In this document: positions 6,967-15,427 of the stretch, one piece after another
Numbering within the stretch: the first letter of the stretch is position 1
Layout of the letters: each line of letters opens with the position of its first letter
Assembly (NCBI GenBank): GCA_913055855.1
Contig: CAJXKW010000004.1
Coordinates: forward strand, 1 to 53,639
Source of the DNA: an uncultured Limimonas sp.
Lineage (GTDB): Bacteria; Pseudomonadota; Alphaproteobacteria; Kiloniellales; Rhodovibrionaceae
Length of the DNA: 53,639 nt
Reading direction: 5' to 3'
The notes under the pieces: generated by a model
The model's database searches: none
What the model was told of the DNA's origin: nothing
The model's input: only the letters and a program-made list of their open reading frames with translations
Program-made: the position numbers and the translations under genes

Positions 6967-8105
6967 GGTGCTGCGGCCTCCCGGCGGGCGTCGAAGCGGC
7001 GATAGGCGTAGTGCGCCGCGCACGCGCCCTCGGGCGAGACCATACAGGACCCCAAGGGCCGGTCGGGCGTGCAGGCGCTGGCAAAAAGCTTGCAATCCGG
7101 CGGGTCGGCCGCGCCGCGCAGCACGTCGCCGCAGATGCAGGCCGGGTTGTCCTGAACCTGCGCTTCCGGCAGGTCGAAACGCCGCTCCGCGTCGAAGCCG
7201 GCGTAGGCCTCGGCGAGGGTGAGCGCGCTCTGCGGCACCTCGCCCAGGCCGCGCCACTCGAAACGATCCCGCAGCGCGAAGACGCGGGCCATGAGGTCGA
7301 GCGCGGTACGGTTGCCCTCGGGCCGGACGGCGCGGCCGTACTGCAGCTCGACGGCGGCCCGGCCGGCGTTGACCTGACGCAGCAGCATCAAAATCGCCTG
7401 CAGCAGGTCCAGCGGCTCGAAGCCGGCGACCGCGACGGGGCAGCCGAAGTCCCGGGCGAAGGTCTCGTACGGCTGCGTCCCGATCACCGTGCTGACGTGA
7501 CCGGGGCCGACCAGGCCGTCGATCGCGACCTCCCGCGTGCCCGCGCCCTCGGTGCCGGCCAGGATGCGCCGCATGGCGGCCGGGGTCAGGACGTGGTTGC
7601 AGAGCACCGAGAAGTTGGCCAGGCCCTCGCCCGCCGCCTGCTCAACAGCGAGCGCGGTGGGCGGCGTGGTGGTCTCGAAGCCGATGGCGAACAGCACCAC
7701 CTCGCGCTCGGGCTGCTGGCGCGCCAGCGCCACGGCCTCCAGCGCGCTCGTGATCATGCGCACCTCGGCGCCCTCGGCGCGCGCGCTCTGCAAGCTGCGC
7801 CCCTTCGAGGCGGGCACGCGCAGCACGTCGCCGTAGGCGCACAACGTAACCCCCGGCCGCTTGGCCAGGTCGATCGCCTGCTCCAGCCGGCCGATGGGGA
7901 GTACGCAGACCGGACAGCCCGGCCCGTGGACCATGCGCAGGTTGCCGGGCAGCAGGTCGAGCAGCCCGTGCTCGTAGAGCGCGTGGGTATGGCCGCCGCA
8001 AAACTCCATGAAGGCGTAGCGGCGGTCGGGATCGGCTTCGGCCGCGAGCGCCTCCGCGAGACCCTGGGCGAGCGATCCGTCGCGGAATTCCTGCGTCCAC
8101 TTCAT
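6963..8105 (-). CDS. hypD: Hydrogenase maturation protein HypD
   Basis: HypD is the iron-sulfur scaffold on which, with HypC, the Fe(CN)2CO unit is built. The 380-residue product starts MKWTQEFRDGSLAQ. The conserved Cys sites are present: Cys36 in CGGHTH, Cys64 and Cys67 in GPGCPVC, the GFETTTPPTA motif, and the C-terminal 4Fe-4S set in NPACICGDVL, CKLFASAC and GSCMVS. The ATG overlaps the hypC stop by four bases, and the stop overlaps hypE. The length is that of the family. The cluster contains no hydrogenase structural genes within the window. Confidence 0.95.
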   Translation of the reverse strand: MKWTQEFRDGSLAQGLAEALAAEADPDRRYAFMEFCGGHTHALYEHGLLDLLPGNLRMVHGPGCPVCVLPIGRLEQAIDLAKRPGVTLCAYGDVLRVPASKGRSLQSARAEGAEVRMITSALEAVALARQQPEREVVLFAIGFETTTPPTALAVEQAAGEGLANFSVLCNHVLTPAAMRRILAGTEGAGTREVAIDGLVGPGHVSTVIGTQPYETFARDFGCPVAVAGFEPLDLLQAILMLLRQVNAGRAAVELQYGRAVRPEGNRTALDLMARVFALRDRFEWRGLGEVPQSALTLAEAYAGFDAERRFDLPEAQVQDNPACICGDVLRGAADPPDCKLFASACTPDRPLGSCMVSPEGACAAHYAYRRFDARREAAAP

Positions 8106-8338
8106 GGCCGGGCGCCCGCGCCGGTCTCGCCCGCGGCCTCGCGCAGCAATGCCAGCGTACGTTCCGCCTCGTCCGGGTCCAGGCGGCTCAGTGCGAAGCC
8201 CACGTGGACGATCACGTAATCGCCCGCTTCGGCTTCCGGCACCAGGGCGAGCGAACAGTCCTGGCGCACGCCGTCGAAGGAAACGGTGCCGGTGTCGCCC
8301 GATTTCGCCACGATGAGTCCGGGAACCGCGAGGCACAT
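8102..8338 (-). CDS. hypC: Hydrogenase maturation chaperone HypC
   Basis: HypC carries the iron precursor with HypD and delivers it to the hydrogenase large subunit. It needs Cys as residue 2. The product from ATG 8338 is MCLAVPGLIVAKSG and so on, 78 residues, with Cys2. An ATG two codons earlier (8344) would put Cys at position 4. An AGGAG site at 8346-8350 is seven bases from 8338 but only one from 8344, so spacing also favours 8338. The stop overlaps the hypD start. HypF ends 12 bases upstream. Confidence 0.93.
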   Translation of the reverse strand: MCLAVPGLIVAKSGDTGTVSFDGVRQDCSLALVPEAEAGDYVIVHVGFALSRLDPDEAERTLALLREAAGETGAGARP

Positions 8339-8350
8339 GGCCATGCTCCT

Positions 8351-10636
8351 TTATGCGTTCGTCCCGCCCCTTCCGTCGAACGGGGTGTGCAGCGCCACCC
8401 AGGCCTGCCCCAGCGCGAGCCCGCCGTCGGTGACCGGCGCCCGGCTCGGCAGAACGGGCACGATCCCGGCCGCCTCGAAACGCCGCACCAGCTCCGCCGC
8501 GAGCACGCCATTGGCCAGGCAACCGCCGGCGAGCGCAATGCGAGTCTGGCCGCGCGCCTGGAGCACCGGGACGGCGAGCGCGACCAGCCCAGCGGCCAGG
8601 GTGCCGTGGAACAGCGCCGCCCCTTCCCGCGCGTCGCAGTCGGCAAGGGCTTCCATCAACGGCCACAGGTCGAGGACGCCATCGCGCACCTGCCAACCGT
8701 CGGTGCGCACGCGCGGCCGGTCCACCAGGCCTTCCAGGCGCATCGCCGCCTCGGCCTCGTAGGCCTGGGTCTCGCACACACCCAGCAGGCCGGCGGCGGC
8801 GTCGAACCAGCGCCCGCAGGCGCTCGTTCGCGGGACATTCACCCCCTTCGCCAGCATCTGCCGCAGCATATCGAGCGGCCGCGTCGCCGCATAACGCCGC
8901 TCGGCCTCGCCGCTGCGGCCCAGCGCGTCCAGCACCGCCGCCGCCAGGCGCCAGGGCTCGCGCGCCGCGGCGTCGCCGCCCGGCAGGGGCAGTGTCGCCA
9001 GCCGGCCCAGGCGGACGAAGCCAGAACCGCGGGTTTCCAGCAGCTCGCCGCCCCAGGGCGCGCCGTCCGATCCCAGGCCGAAGCCGTCCAGCGCCCAGCC
9101 GGTCAGCGGCGGCGCCAGCCCGTGTTCCGCCGCCACGGCGGCGACGTGGGCGTGGTGGTGCTGGACCGCCAGGGCCGGCGCATCGAAGCGCGCCGCCGCC
9201 CGGGTGCTGTAGAACTCCGGGTGCAGGTCGTGCGCCACGCGCGCCGGCCGCGCGCCCAGCAGGCCGCACAGCTCGGCCACGGCCGCGTCGAAGGCGCGCG
9301 CCGTCTCGGGTGAGTCCAGGTCGCCCAGGTGCTGCGACAGCACCGCGTCGCCGCCGTGGGTCAGGCAAACCGCCGCCTTGAGCTGCCCGCCGAGCGCCAG
9401 CACCGGCGGCCCGTCGAGGGCCAGGCGGATCGGCGCGGGCGCCTGTCCCCGGCCCCGGCGCAACACCACCGGCCGGCCGGCCGCAACGCGCACCACGGGA
9501 TCGTCGACCCGGCGGAGAATGGGCCGGTCGTGGTCCAGCACCCCCTCGACCGCCGCCCCCAGGCGCGCGCGCAGCGCCTCGCCGTCGGTCGCCAACGGGG
9601 CGCCCGAGGGGTTCGCGCTGGTCGCCACCAGGACCAGATCCTGCGCCGCCGCCAGCCATCCCGTGCCCGCGGGCCGGCCCGCCGCCTCGTGGAAAAGCAG
9701 ATGATGCAGCGGGGCGTAGGGCAGCATCAGGCCCAGCCAGGTCAGCCCCGGCGCCACACCCTCGGCCACCGGCGCATCGCCGCGCCGGCGCACCAGCACG
9801 ATGGGCCGGTCCGGACCCGCGAGCGCCCGCTCTTCCGCCGCGTCCAGATGCGCGAGCCGGCGCGCGCTCGCCAGATTGGCCGGCATCACGGCGAAGGGCT
9901 TGGCCTCGCGTCCCTTGGCCGCGCGCAACCGGGCCACGGCCGCGCCGTCGCGCGCGTCGCACAGGAGGTGAAAGCCGCCAATCCCCTTCGCCGCGAGCAC
10001 GCCGCCCGTGCGCAGGATCTCGGCGGCCTCCGCCACGGGCATCGACAACCGCGGCCCACAGGCGGGACAGGCGATCGCTTCCGCGTGGAAGCGGCGGTCG
10101 GCCGGGTTCCGGTGCTCCCGAGCGCAGTCGGCGCACAACGGGAAATCCGCCAGGGCCGTGCGCGCGCGGTCGTAGGGCAGCGCGCCGACGATGGAATAGC
10201 GCGGCCCGCACTGCGTACAGGCGAGAAAGGGATAGCGGTACCGCCGGTCGCCGGGGTCGAACAGCTCGTCCAGGCAGGCCGGGCAGGTCGCCGCATCCGG
10301 CGTCACCGCCGCCGCCGGCGCCTCGCCGGCCGTGCTGGCACGTACGGCGAAGCCGCGGCCGGTGCCTTCGGGCGCCGCCTCGGCCACCGCCATACCGTCG
10401 ATGCGGGCGAGCGGCGGTGGTTCTGTACGCAAACGGTCGAGAAAGCTCTCGAGATCGCCGCCCTCGGCCTCGAGGGTCACCTGATCGCCGTCATTGCGCA
10501 CCCAGCCGGCCACGCCGGTGTCCCGCGCCAGGCGCAGCACCTGCGGCCGGAAGCCCACACCCTGCACCAGCCCGCGCAGCCGCACGCGAACGCGCCGGCG
10601 GGTGTCGCGCCGAGCCGGGGCGGGCGCGCCGGTCAT
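8351..10636 (-). CDS. hypF: Carbamoyltransferase HypF
   Basis: HypF uses carbamoyl phosphate and ATP to carbamoylate the C-terminal Cys of HypE. The 761-residue product starts MTGAPAPARRDTRRRVRVRL. The order is an acylphosphatase domain with VQGVGFRP at 24-31, two zinc-finger repeats (CPACLDELFD...CTQCGP and CADCAREHRNP...CPACGP), a YrdC-like domain (SANPSGAPLATDGEALRAR) and a Kae1-like domain with VQHHHAHVAA. The C-terminus has ALAGGCLANGVL. The frame stays open for 28 codons before this ATG, but the family starts near RVRVRLRGLVQGVGFRP. It is 13 bases behind hypB. All domains look complete. Confidence 0.95.
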   Translation of the reverse strand: MTGAPAPARRDTRRRVRVRLRGLVQGVGFRPQVLRLARDTGVAGWVRNDGDQVTLEAEGGDLESFLDRLRTEPPPLARIDGMAVAEAAPEGTGRGFAVRASTAGEAPAAAVTPDAATCPACLDELFDPGDRRYRYPFLACTQCGPRYSIVGALPYDRARTALADFPLCADCAREHRNPADRRFHAEAIACPACGPRLSMPVAEAAEILRTGGVLAAKGIGGFHLLCDARDGAAVARLRAAKGREAKPFAVMPANLASARRLAHLDAAEERALAGPDRPIVLVRRRGDAPVAEGVAPGLTWLGLMLPYAPLHHLLFHEAAGRPAGTGWLAAAQDLVLVATSANPSGAPLATDGEALRARLGAAVEGVLDHDRPILRRVDDPVVRVAAGRPVVLRRGRGQAPAPIRLALDGPPVLALGGQLKAAVCLTHGGDAVLSQHLGDLDSPETARAFDAAVAELCGLLGARPARVAHDLHPEFYSTRAAARFDAPALAVQHHHAHVAAVAAEHGLAPPLTGWALDGFGLGSDGAPWGGELLETRGSGFVRLGRLATLPLPGGDAAAREPWRLAAAVLDALGRSGEAERRYAATRPLDMLRQMLAKGVNVPRTSACGRWFDAAAGLLGVCETQAYEAEAAMRLEGLVDRPRVRTDGWQVRDGVLDLWPLMEALADCDAREGAALFHGTLAAGLVALAVPVLQARGQTRIALAGGCLANGVLAAELVRRFEAAGIVPVLPSRAPVTDGGLALGQAWVALHTPFDGRGGTNA

Positions 10637-10649
10637 GGCCGGGCCGCCG

Positions 10650-11447
10650 TCACGCCGCTGCCGCAGCCAGGGCCACCCGGCCCCGGCGCAACCAGGCGTA
10701 CCAGTCGTCCAGGCCGTCACCGCGGGTCGCGGACACCTGCAGCACGTCGAGGTCCGGATTGATCCGTCGCGCCGCGCCGATCAGGCCGTCGACGTCGCAG
10801 TCCAGGTGGGGCAGCAGGTCGATCTTGGTGACCAGCAGCAGGTCCGCCGCGGCAAACATGTGGGGATACTTCTCCGCCTTGTCCGCGCCCTCGGCGGTGG
10901 AGACCAGGAGCACCTTGGCCCGCTCGCCCAGGTCGAAACCGGCCGGGCAGACCAGGTTGCCCACGTTCTCGATGAACAGCGTCGCCCCGTCCGGCAGGTC
11001 CAGCGCCGGCAGCGCGTCCGCAACCTGCTCCGCGTCCAGGTGGCAGGCCCGGCCGGTGGTGACCTGCCGCGCGGGCACGCCGGTCTCGCGCAGGCGCGCC
11101 GCGTCCAGTTCGCTCGCCTGGTCGCCCACGATGACGCCCGCCGGTCCGTCACCGCCCAGATCGCGCAGGGTGCGCGTCAGGAGCGTGGTCTTCCCCGCGC
11201 CGGGGCTGGAGACGAGATTCAGCGCGAGCACGCCGCGCGCTTGGAACGCCGCGCGGTTGCGCGCGGCCGCCTGGTCGTTGCGTTCCAGGATGTCGCGCTC
11301 GACCTGCACCCGCCGGGCGGTCTCCGCCGAAGCCGGTGCGGGATCATGGTCGTGGTGGTGATCATGATGATGGTGGTGGCTATGGCCATCGTGGTGATGG
11401 TCATGATGATGATGGTTCGGTTCGCCGCAGCCGCAGACACCGCACAT
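10650..11447 (-). CDS. hypB: Hydrogenase nickel incorporation GTPase HypB, with His-rich N-terminus
   Basis: HypB is the GTPase that with HypA loads Ni into the hydrogenase large subunit. The 265-residue product starts MCGVCGCGEP, the high-affinity Ni motif with Cys2, Cys5 and Cys7. A tract of about 17 His among 25 residues (roughly 11-35) follows and can store nickel or zinc. The P-loop is SSPGAGKTTLL at 80-90. The Ni/Zn site of the G domain is in GRACHLDAEQV, and the G motifs VGDQASELDAAR and LLVTKIDLLPHL are present. The ATG overlaps the hypA stop by one base (TGATG). Confidence 0.95.
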   Translation of the reverse strand: MCGVCGCGEPNHHHHDHHHDGHSHHHHHDHHHDHDPAPASAETARRVQVERDILERNDQAAARNRAAFQARGVLALNLVSSPGAGKTTLLTRTLRDLGGDGPAGVIVGDQASELDAARLRETGVPARQVTTGRACHLDAEQVADALPALDLPDGATLFIENVGNLVCPAGFDLGERAKVLLVSTAEGADKAEKYPHMFAAADLLLVTKIDLLPHLDCDVDGLIGAARRINPDLDVLQVSATRGDGLDDWYAWLRRGRVALAAAAA

Positions 11448-11788
11448 CACTCCACCTCCAGTTCGCGCAGCCGCATTTCCTGACCATCCAGAAGCTGGAC
11501 CTTGCCGCCGCCGCAGGCGGGACAATCGCCGCCGTAGGCCGTCACCGCGATCTCCCCGGCGCAGTCCCAGCACCAGGCCCGCGCCGACTGCACCGCGATC
11601 ACCAGCTCCGCCCCTTCCGCGCAGGTGCCGCGGGCGCAGCTCTCGAAGGCGAAACGCAGCGCGGCGCTCTCCACGCAGGACAGCGCGCCAAGGTCGAGGT
11701 AGGCCGTGCGCACCTGCCGGAAGCCGTGGCGCGCCGCCTCGTCTTCCATGATCCGCACCAGGCTCCGGCAGAGCGAGAGTTCGTGCAT
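11447..11788 (-). CDS. hypA: Hydrogenase nickel metallochaperone HypA
   Basis: HypA binds nickel through its N-terminal MHE and passes it on with HypB. The 113-residue product starts MHELSLCRSLVRIMEDEA, with His2 and Glu3. A zinc site is formed by Cys73 and Cys76 (CWDC) and Cys89 and Cys92 (CPAC). A GGGAG site stands eight bases before the ATG, so the start is well supported. It is the first gene of the operon. A TAGAAT −10-like box (11819-11824, minus strand) lies about 30 bases upstream, without a clear −35. Confidence 0.95.
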   Translation of the reverse strand: MHELSLCRSLVRIMEDEAARHGFRQVRTAYLDLGALSCVESAALRFAFESCARGTCAEGAELVIAVQSARAWCWDCAGEIAVTAYGGDCPACGGGKVQLLDGQEMRLRELEVE

Positions 11789-11818
11789 CTCAGCCGCTCC
11801 CGCACAACCGGCGCGTCC

Positions 11819-11824
11819 ATTCTA
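11819..11824 (-). promoter_or_regulatory. Possible −10 box of the hyp operon
   Basis: The minus-strand sequence is TAGAAT, 30 bases before the hypA ATG, in a GC-rich spacer that holds no other AT-rich hexamer. No convincing −35 is seen 16-18 bases further upstream. A sigma-54 site could not be recognised either. Confidence 0.3.
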
Positions 11825-11892
11825 CCGCATTGTGGGACGGCAGCGGCAGGCGCGACAGGCGGATGACATGCCCCGGATGACCGCGATCTACC

Positions 11893-11909
11893 CCGGCGGA
11901 ACCCGCCGG
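11893..11909 (-). terminator. Hairpin after the ATPase operon
   Basis: CCGGCGG-AAC-CCGCCGG is a perfect seven-base stem with a three-base loop, directly after the stop of the last ATPase gene. There is no T-run behind it. It could protect the 3' end or help termination before the hyp operon, which runs in the same direction. Confidence 0.4.
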
Positions 11910-11911
11910 CC

Positions 11912-13816
11912 TCAGCTCGGTTCCGCCTGATGCTTCTGGCGCAGCTCGTCGATGGCGTCGACGTAGCTCTCGTAGGCGTTGGAGCCGTCCGGGGCGTAGT
12001 TGAGGTTGGTGAACAGCCGGGTGAACTCGGTGAACACTTCGCGGGCCGCATCCTTGTCGGCCAGGCTGAACTCCGCCTTAACCACCTTGTGGACCATGTC
12101 GAACAGGCGTTTCTGCCGCGCCAGGGGGCAGGAGACATCCACGTCGTCGAAGGCGTCCTGCTGCAGGAACACCGTGTCCACAAGGCGCGCTTTCTGGAAG
12201 GTGACGAAGTCCTGGAGGCTGATGCCCTCCTCGCCCGTTACCTGCATCATCTGCTGCAGCTCGTCGCCTTCCTTGAGCAGCCCGAGCATCGCCTTGACGC
12301 GGTCGGTCCAGCCGGCACCCATGTTGGACTCGAACCACTCGCGCAACTGGTCGCGGTAGCGCGACCACGAGATCAGCGGGTCGATCGCCGGGTAGAAGCG
12401 CTTGTACGCCCGGTCCGCGGAGAGGCCCAGGAAGGTCTTCACCGTGGCCAGGGTGGACTGGGTTACCGGCTCCTCGAAGTTGCCGCCCGCGGGCGAGACC
12501 GTGCCGATCATGGTCAGCGTGCCCTCGACGCCGTCGTTGGCGCACAGCCGCCCCGCGCGCTCGTAGACACTCTTAATGGTGGAATCGAGGTAGGCGGGGA
12601 ACGCCTCCTCACCCGGAATCTCCTCAAGCCGGCCCGAGGTCTCGCGCATCGCCTGCGCCCAGCGCGAGGTCGAGTCCGCGATAAGCAGCACGTCCAGCCC
12701 CATCTGCCGGTAATACTCGCCGATGGTGATCCCGGTGTAGATCGAGGACTCGCGCGCCGCCACGGGCATGGACGAGGTATTGCAGATGATGACCGTGCGC
12801 TGCATCAGCGGGCCACCGGTCTTCGGATCCTGCAGCTCGGGGAAGGTGGCGATGGTCTCCACCACCTCGCCGGCACGCTCGCCGCAGGCCACGACGACCA
12901 CCACGTCGACGTCGGAAAAACGCGCGATCAGGTTCTGCAGCACCGTCTTGCCCGCGCCGAAGGGCCCGGGGATGGCCGCGGTGCCGCCCTTGGCCACGGG
13001 AAAAAAGGTGTCGATCAGGCGCGTGGTGGTCGACAGCGGCTCGGTGGGAAAACGCCGCTCGCTCAGGCGCTGCGCCTGCACGTACTGGCTCAACGAACGG
13101 CGCACGGGCCACGTCTGGTGCAGATAGATCAGCCGCGTGCGCTCGTCCTCCAACGCCAGCTCGGCCACCGGCTCGTCCACGCCGAAGCTCCCGGATTCGA
13201 TCCAGCGCAGCCGGGCGCGTCCGCGCATGTCGAACGGCGCGAAAATCTTGTGGGTGACGTGGGCCTCCTGAACCGTGCCCAGGACGTCGCCGGCGCGGAC
13301 GTACTGCCCGCGCGCCAACCCGGCCTGAAAGGACCACTTTTCCCGCCGTGCCAGCGCGTCCAGATGCACGCCGCGCGGCAGGAAGGTCCCGTGCTGGTCG
13401 GCCAGCGCGGAAAGCGGATTCTGCAGCCCGTCGTAGACCTGCCCCAGCAACCCCGGGCCGAGTTCCACCGAGAGCATCTCCCCCGTCTGCTCGACGGCAT
13501 CCCCGATGGCCACACCGTTGGTGCTCTCGTAGATCTGGGCGTCCGCCCGATCACCGCGCACGCGCAGGATCTCGCCCTCCAGCCGGGGCGGTTCGGCGCC
13601 CTCGTGACGGCCGGGAATGACGTAGATGACCTCGTTCTTCTTCAGCCGCACGTCGCCGCGCGTGCGCTCCACCGTGACCAGTGCCTCCTGAACCGCCACG
13701 ACACGGGCAGAAGGTGCGCTCGCCGCCGCGGCGCCGCTTGCGCCGCCGCCGCTGGTGCCGGTGCCGGCCGTGGCCGTGTCGCTTTCGGCCGCGCGGGCCT
13801 CCGCCGTCTCGTTCAT
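11912..13816 (-). CDS. atpA: V/A-type ATP synthase catalytic subunit A
   Basis: This is the ATP-hydrolysing or synthesising subunit of the rotary ATPase head (A3B3). The 634-residue product starts MNETAEARAAESDTATAG. An Ala/Gly/Thr-rich extension of about 35 residues precedes the beta-barrel, and this extension is unusual. The non-homologous region is IFAPFDMRGRARLRW. The Walker A motif is GPFGAGKTVLQ near residues 283-290; many relatives have GAFGCGKT. GERAGEVVETIATFPEL, LLIADSTSRWAQAMRE and TVSPAGGNFEEPVT are conserved. It is last in the operon, and its ATG overlaps the stop of the DUF2764 gene (ATGA). It is a V/A-type, not F-type, catalytic subunit. Confidence 0.95.
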   Translation of the reverse strand: MNETAEARAAESDTATAGTGTSGGGASGAAAASAPSARVVAVQEALVTVERTRGDVRLKKNEVIYVIPGRHEGAEPPRLEGEILRVRGDRADAQIYESTNGVAIGDAVEQTGEMLSVELGPGLLGQVYDGLQNPLSALADQHGTFLPRGVHLDALARREKWSFQAGLARGQYVRAGDVLGTVQEAHVTHKIFAPFDMRGRARLRWIESGSFGVDEPVAELALEDERTRLIYLHQTWPVRRSLSQYVQAQRLSERRFPTEPLSTTTRLIDTFFPVAKGGTAAIPGPFGAGKTVLQNLIARFSDVDVVVVVACGERAGEVVETIATFPELQDPKTGGPLMQRTVIICNTSSMPVAARESSIYTGITIGEYYRQMGLDVLLIADSTSRWAQAMRETSGRLEEIPGEEAFPAYLDSTIKSVYERAGRLCANDGVEGTLTMIGTVSPAGGNFEEPVTQSTLATVKTFLGLSADRAYKRFYPAIDPLISWSRYRDQLREWFESNMGAGWTDRVKAMLGLLKEGDELQQMMQVTGEEGISLQDFVTFQKARLVDTVFLQQDAFDDVDVSCPLARQKRLFDMVHKVVKAEFSLADKDAAREVFTEFTRLFTNLNYAPDGSNAYESYVDAIDELRQKHQAEPS

Positions 13817-14535
13817 GCCGCGTCCCTCTCGAAGACTGCGCCCCAATCGCCCATGCCCTGTGCCAACAGGGCGTCGAAGCGCTGTTGCGCCGCCGCACCG
13901 TCGAGCCGCGTCCAGCGGTCGATGATCTCCCAGCGGAGCACGTAGATGATCACGGCCGTGACGTCGAAATCGTGCCCGAGGCTCAAGCGCCCCAGGTCCT
14001 GCCACGCGCGCCCGATGAGCAGCTTCTGCAGTGCCAGCGGCTCGTCGTTGTCCAGATGGTCCTGCGCCTGCCCCACCCAGGGAAAGGGCACACCCAGGCC
14101 GAAGTCGCGCGTCTCCCAGTTCTCCCGAATACGGCGCAGAAACCGGCCGATGCCCCAGACCTCGTCGGGACCGGGCGGCGGCGCCCCGCGGTGCCGCCGG
14201 CGCAGCGCCGCGACCAGCGTGCGAAGCTCCAGCCGGTTGCGCAGCGCCGTCCAGAGCGTGTCCAGCCCGGCCGCCGCCAGGCTGTCGAGGACCTCCTGAC
14301 CGCGTTGCACGACATCGGCATCCGTGGCGTCGCCCGGCAGGCCGTGCCAGGCGACCACGCTCTCCACCGCGTCCAGCAGCGCACGGTCCTCGGCGTGCAT
14401 CATGCGCAGCCGGCGTTCCAGGCGGGTGCGCGACAGCGGCGTCTGCTTCGCCGCGAACAGCCGCCCGTGATGGGGCAGGCTGGCGATGAGCATGACGTAG
14501 CGCGTGGGGTCGTGGCGCGGGATGCCGAGGGTCAT
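13813..14535 (-). CDS. DUF2764-type stalk subunit of V-type ATPase (subunit C counterpart)
   Basis: The product starts MTLGIPRHDPTRYVMLIASL. The YVMLIASLP wording near residue 15 is the opening of DUF2764 proteins, which lie between E and A in V-type operons of Bacteroidetes, spirochaetes and chlamydiae and probably replace subunit C as the link between head and membrane ring. The rest is helical and rich in Arg and Leu, with KLLIGRAWQDLGRLSLGHDF. Length is about 240 residues, near that of the family. A TTG 21 bases upstream could also start the frame. The gene overlaps atpA by four bases; 166 bases separate it from the end of atpE. The assignment is by motif and position. Confidence 0.75.
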   Translation of the reverse strand: MTLGIPRHDPTRYVMLIASLPHHGRLFAAKQTPLSRTRLERRLRMMHAEDRALLDAVESVVAWHGLPGDATDADVVQRGQEVLDSLAAAGLDTLWTALRNRLELRTLVAALRRRHRGAPPPGPDEVWGIGRFLRRIRENWETRDFGLGVPFPWVGQAQDHLDNDEPLALQKLLIGRAWQDLGRLSLGHDFDVTAVIIYVLRWEIIDRWTRLDGAAAQQRFDALLAQGMGDWGAVFERDAA

Positions 14536-14701
14536 GGGCCGCCATCCCGCGCACAAGCGCCCTCATCCTTCGACACGGCCCTGACGGCCCTCGTCAAGAT
14601 CCGGAACGCCGGGACACGATACGTCCTCATGCCGAGTGGCGGCCGACAGGCCGCGTATCGCGGCATGCGGCGCACGTCCGTGGTTTGGGGAATCCGTCGG
14701 C

Positions 14702-15400
14702 TCAATCCAGGATCCCCTCGAGCAGCGCCCGGAAGCGCGGCTGCAGGTGCTGGCGCAGCAGATCGGCGATCGCCGCATCGGACAGGTCGAACTCCAGCCC
14801 GCTGTCCTTGGCGACCACGCGAATGCCCTCGCCGCGCTCCGGGCTGACCTGGAAGGTGATGCCGTCGCGCAGGATGTCGCCGGTCATGGCGAGCACCACG
14901 CGGGAGAGCTCGTCCTCGCGCAGCTTGTCCGGATTCTTGCGGATCTCCTCGAGGCCGGGGGGCTGCCGCGGCAGGACGATCGTCGCCTCGGACTCGCCGG
15001 ATTCATCGAGTGCCTCGCGCGCGCGCCCGGCAATGGCCAGGATAAGGCGCTTGAAGACGTCTTCCTCGCGCAGCTCCTGGGAAACCAGCCGGCGGATGTC
15101 CTCGGTGAAGCGCGCCATCATCTGCTGGCGCAGGCTCAGGACGGTGTCGCGCGCGGCCGTGTGGAGCGCCTGATCGGCGGACTCCTTCATGCGCGCGACT
15201 TCCTTCTGCGCCTCGTCCTTGCGCCGCTGCGCCTCCTGCTCGGCTTCCTCCAGGATCTGCGCCCTGCGCTTCTGCGCCTCCTCGATCAGCCGGTCCGCCT
15301 CGGCGCGGCCCTTCTCCACGCCCTCGTCGCGCAGCCGGGCGATCAGGTTGTCCACGCCCTGCGCGACCCGTTCGGTCTGCTGATCGTCGCGCTCCGCCAT
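14702..15400 (-). CDS. atpE: V/A-type ATP synthase peripheral stalk subunit E
   Basis: Subunit E with its partner forms the peripheral stalk that holds the head still. The 232-residue product starts MAERDDQQTERVAQGVDNLI. Residues 20-90 are a long charged coiled coil (ADRLIEEAQKRRAQILEEAE). The C-terminal half is globular, with LREDELSRVVLAMTGDIL and DLSDAAIADLLRQHLQPRF. GGAGG stands nine bases before this ATG; the upstream frame has no site. It begins 27 bases after atpK. No separate subunit G/H gene is present. Confidence 0.85.
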   Translation of the reverse strand: MAERDDQQTERVAQGVDNLIARLRDEGVEKGRAEADRLIEEAQKRRAQILEEAEQEAQRRKDEAQKEVARMKESADQALHTAARDTVLSLRQQMMARFTEDIRRLVSQELREEDVFKRLILAIAGRAREALDESGESEATIVLPRQPPGLEEIRKNPDKLREDELSRVVLAMTGDILRDGITFQVSPERGEGIRVVAKDSGLEFDLSDAAIADLLRQHLQPRFRALLEGILD

Positions 15401-15427
15401 GGCCGCGTACCTCCCTTGTCGCACCGC

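Noticed and set aside
8342..8344. Upstream ATG of hypC
   Set aside because: It would move the essential Cys from position 2 to 4 and stands only one base from the AGGAG site. The ATG at 8338 fits both function and spacing.
6963..10211. A single 1082-residue frame that includes HypD
   Set aside because: Only its last 380 residues are HypD. The rest is an out-of-frame reading of hypC and hypF, and the HypD ATG at 8105 overlaps the hypC stop in the usual way.
11335..11420. GGTGATGATG-rich tract, looking like a microsatellite
   Set aside because: It is the coding sequence of the His-rich nickel-storage segment of HypB and stays in frame.
14536..14701. Possible missing subunit F or G between atpE and the DUF2764 gene
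   Set aside because: The 166 bases are too short for either subunit and hold no frame with a start and helical pattern.
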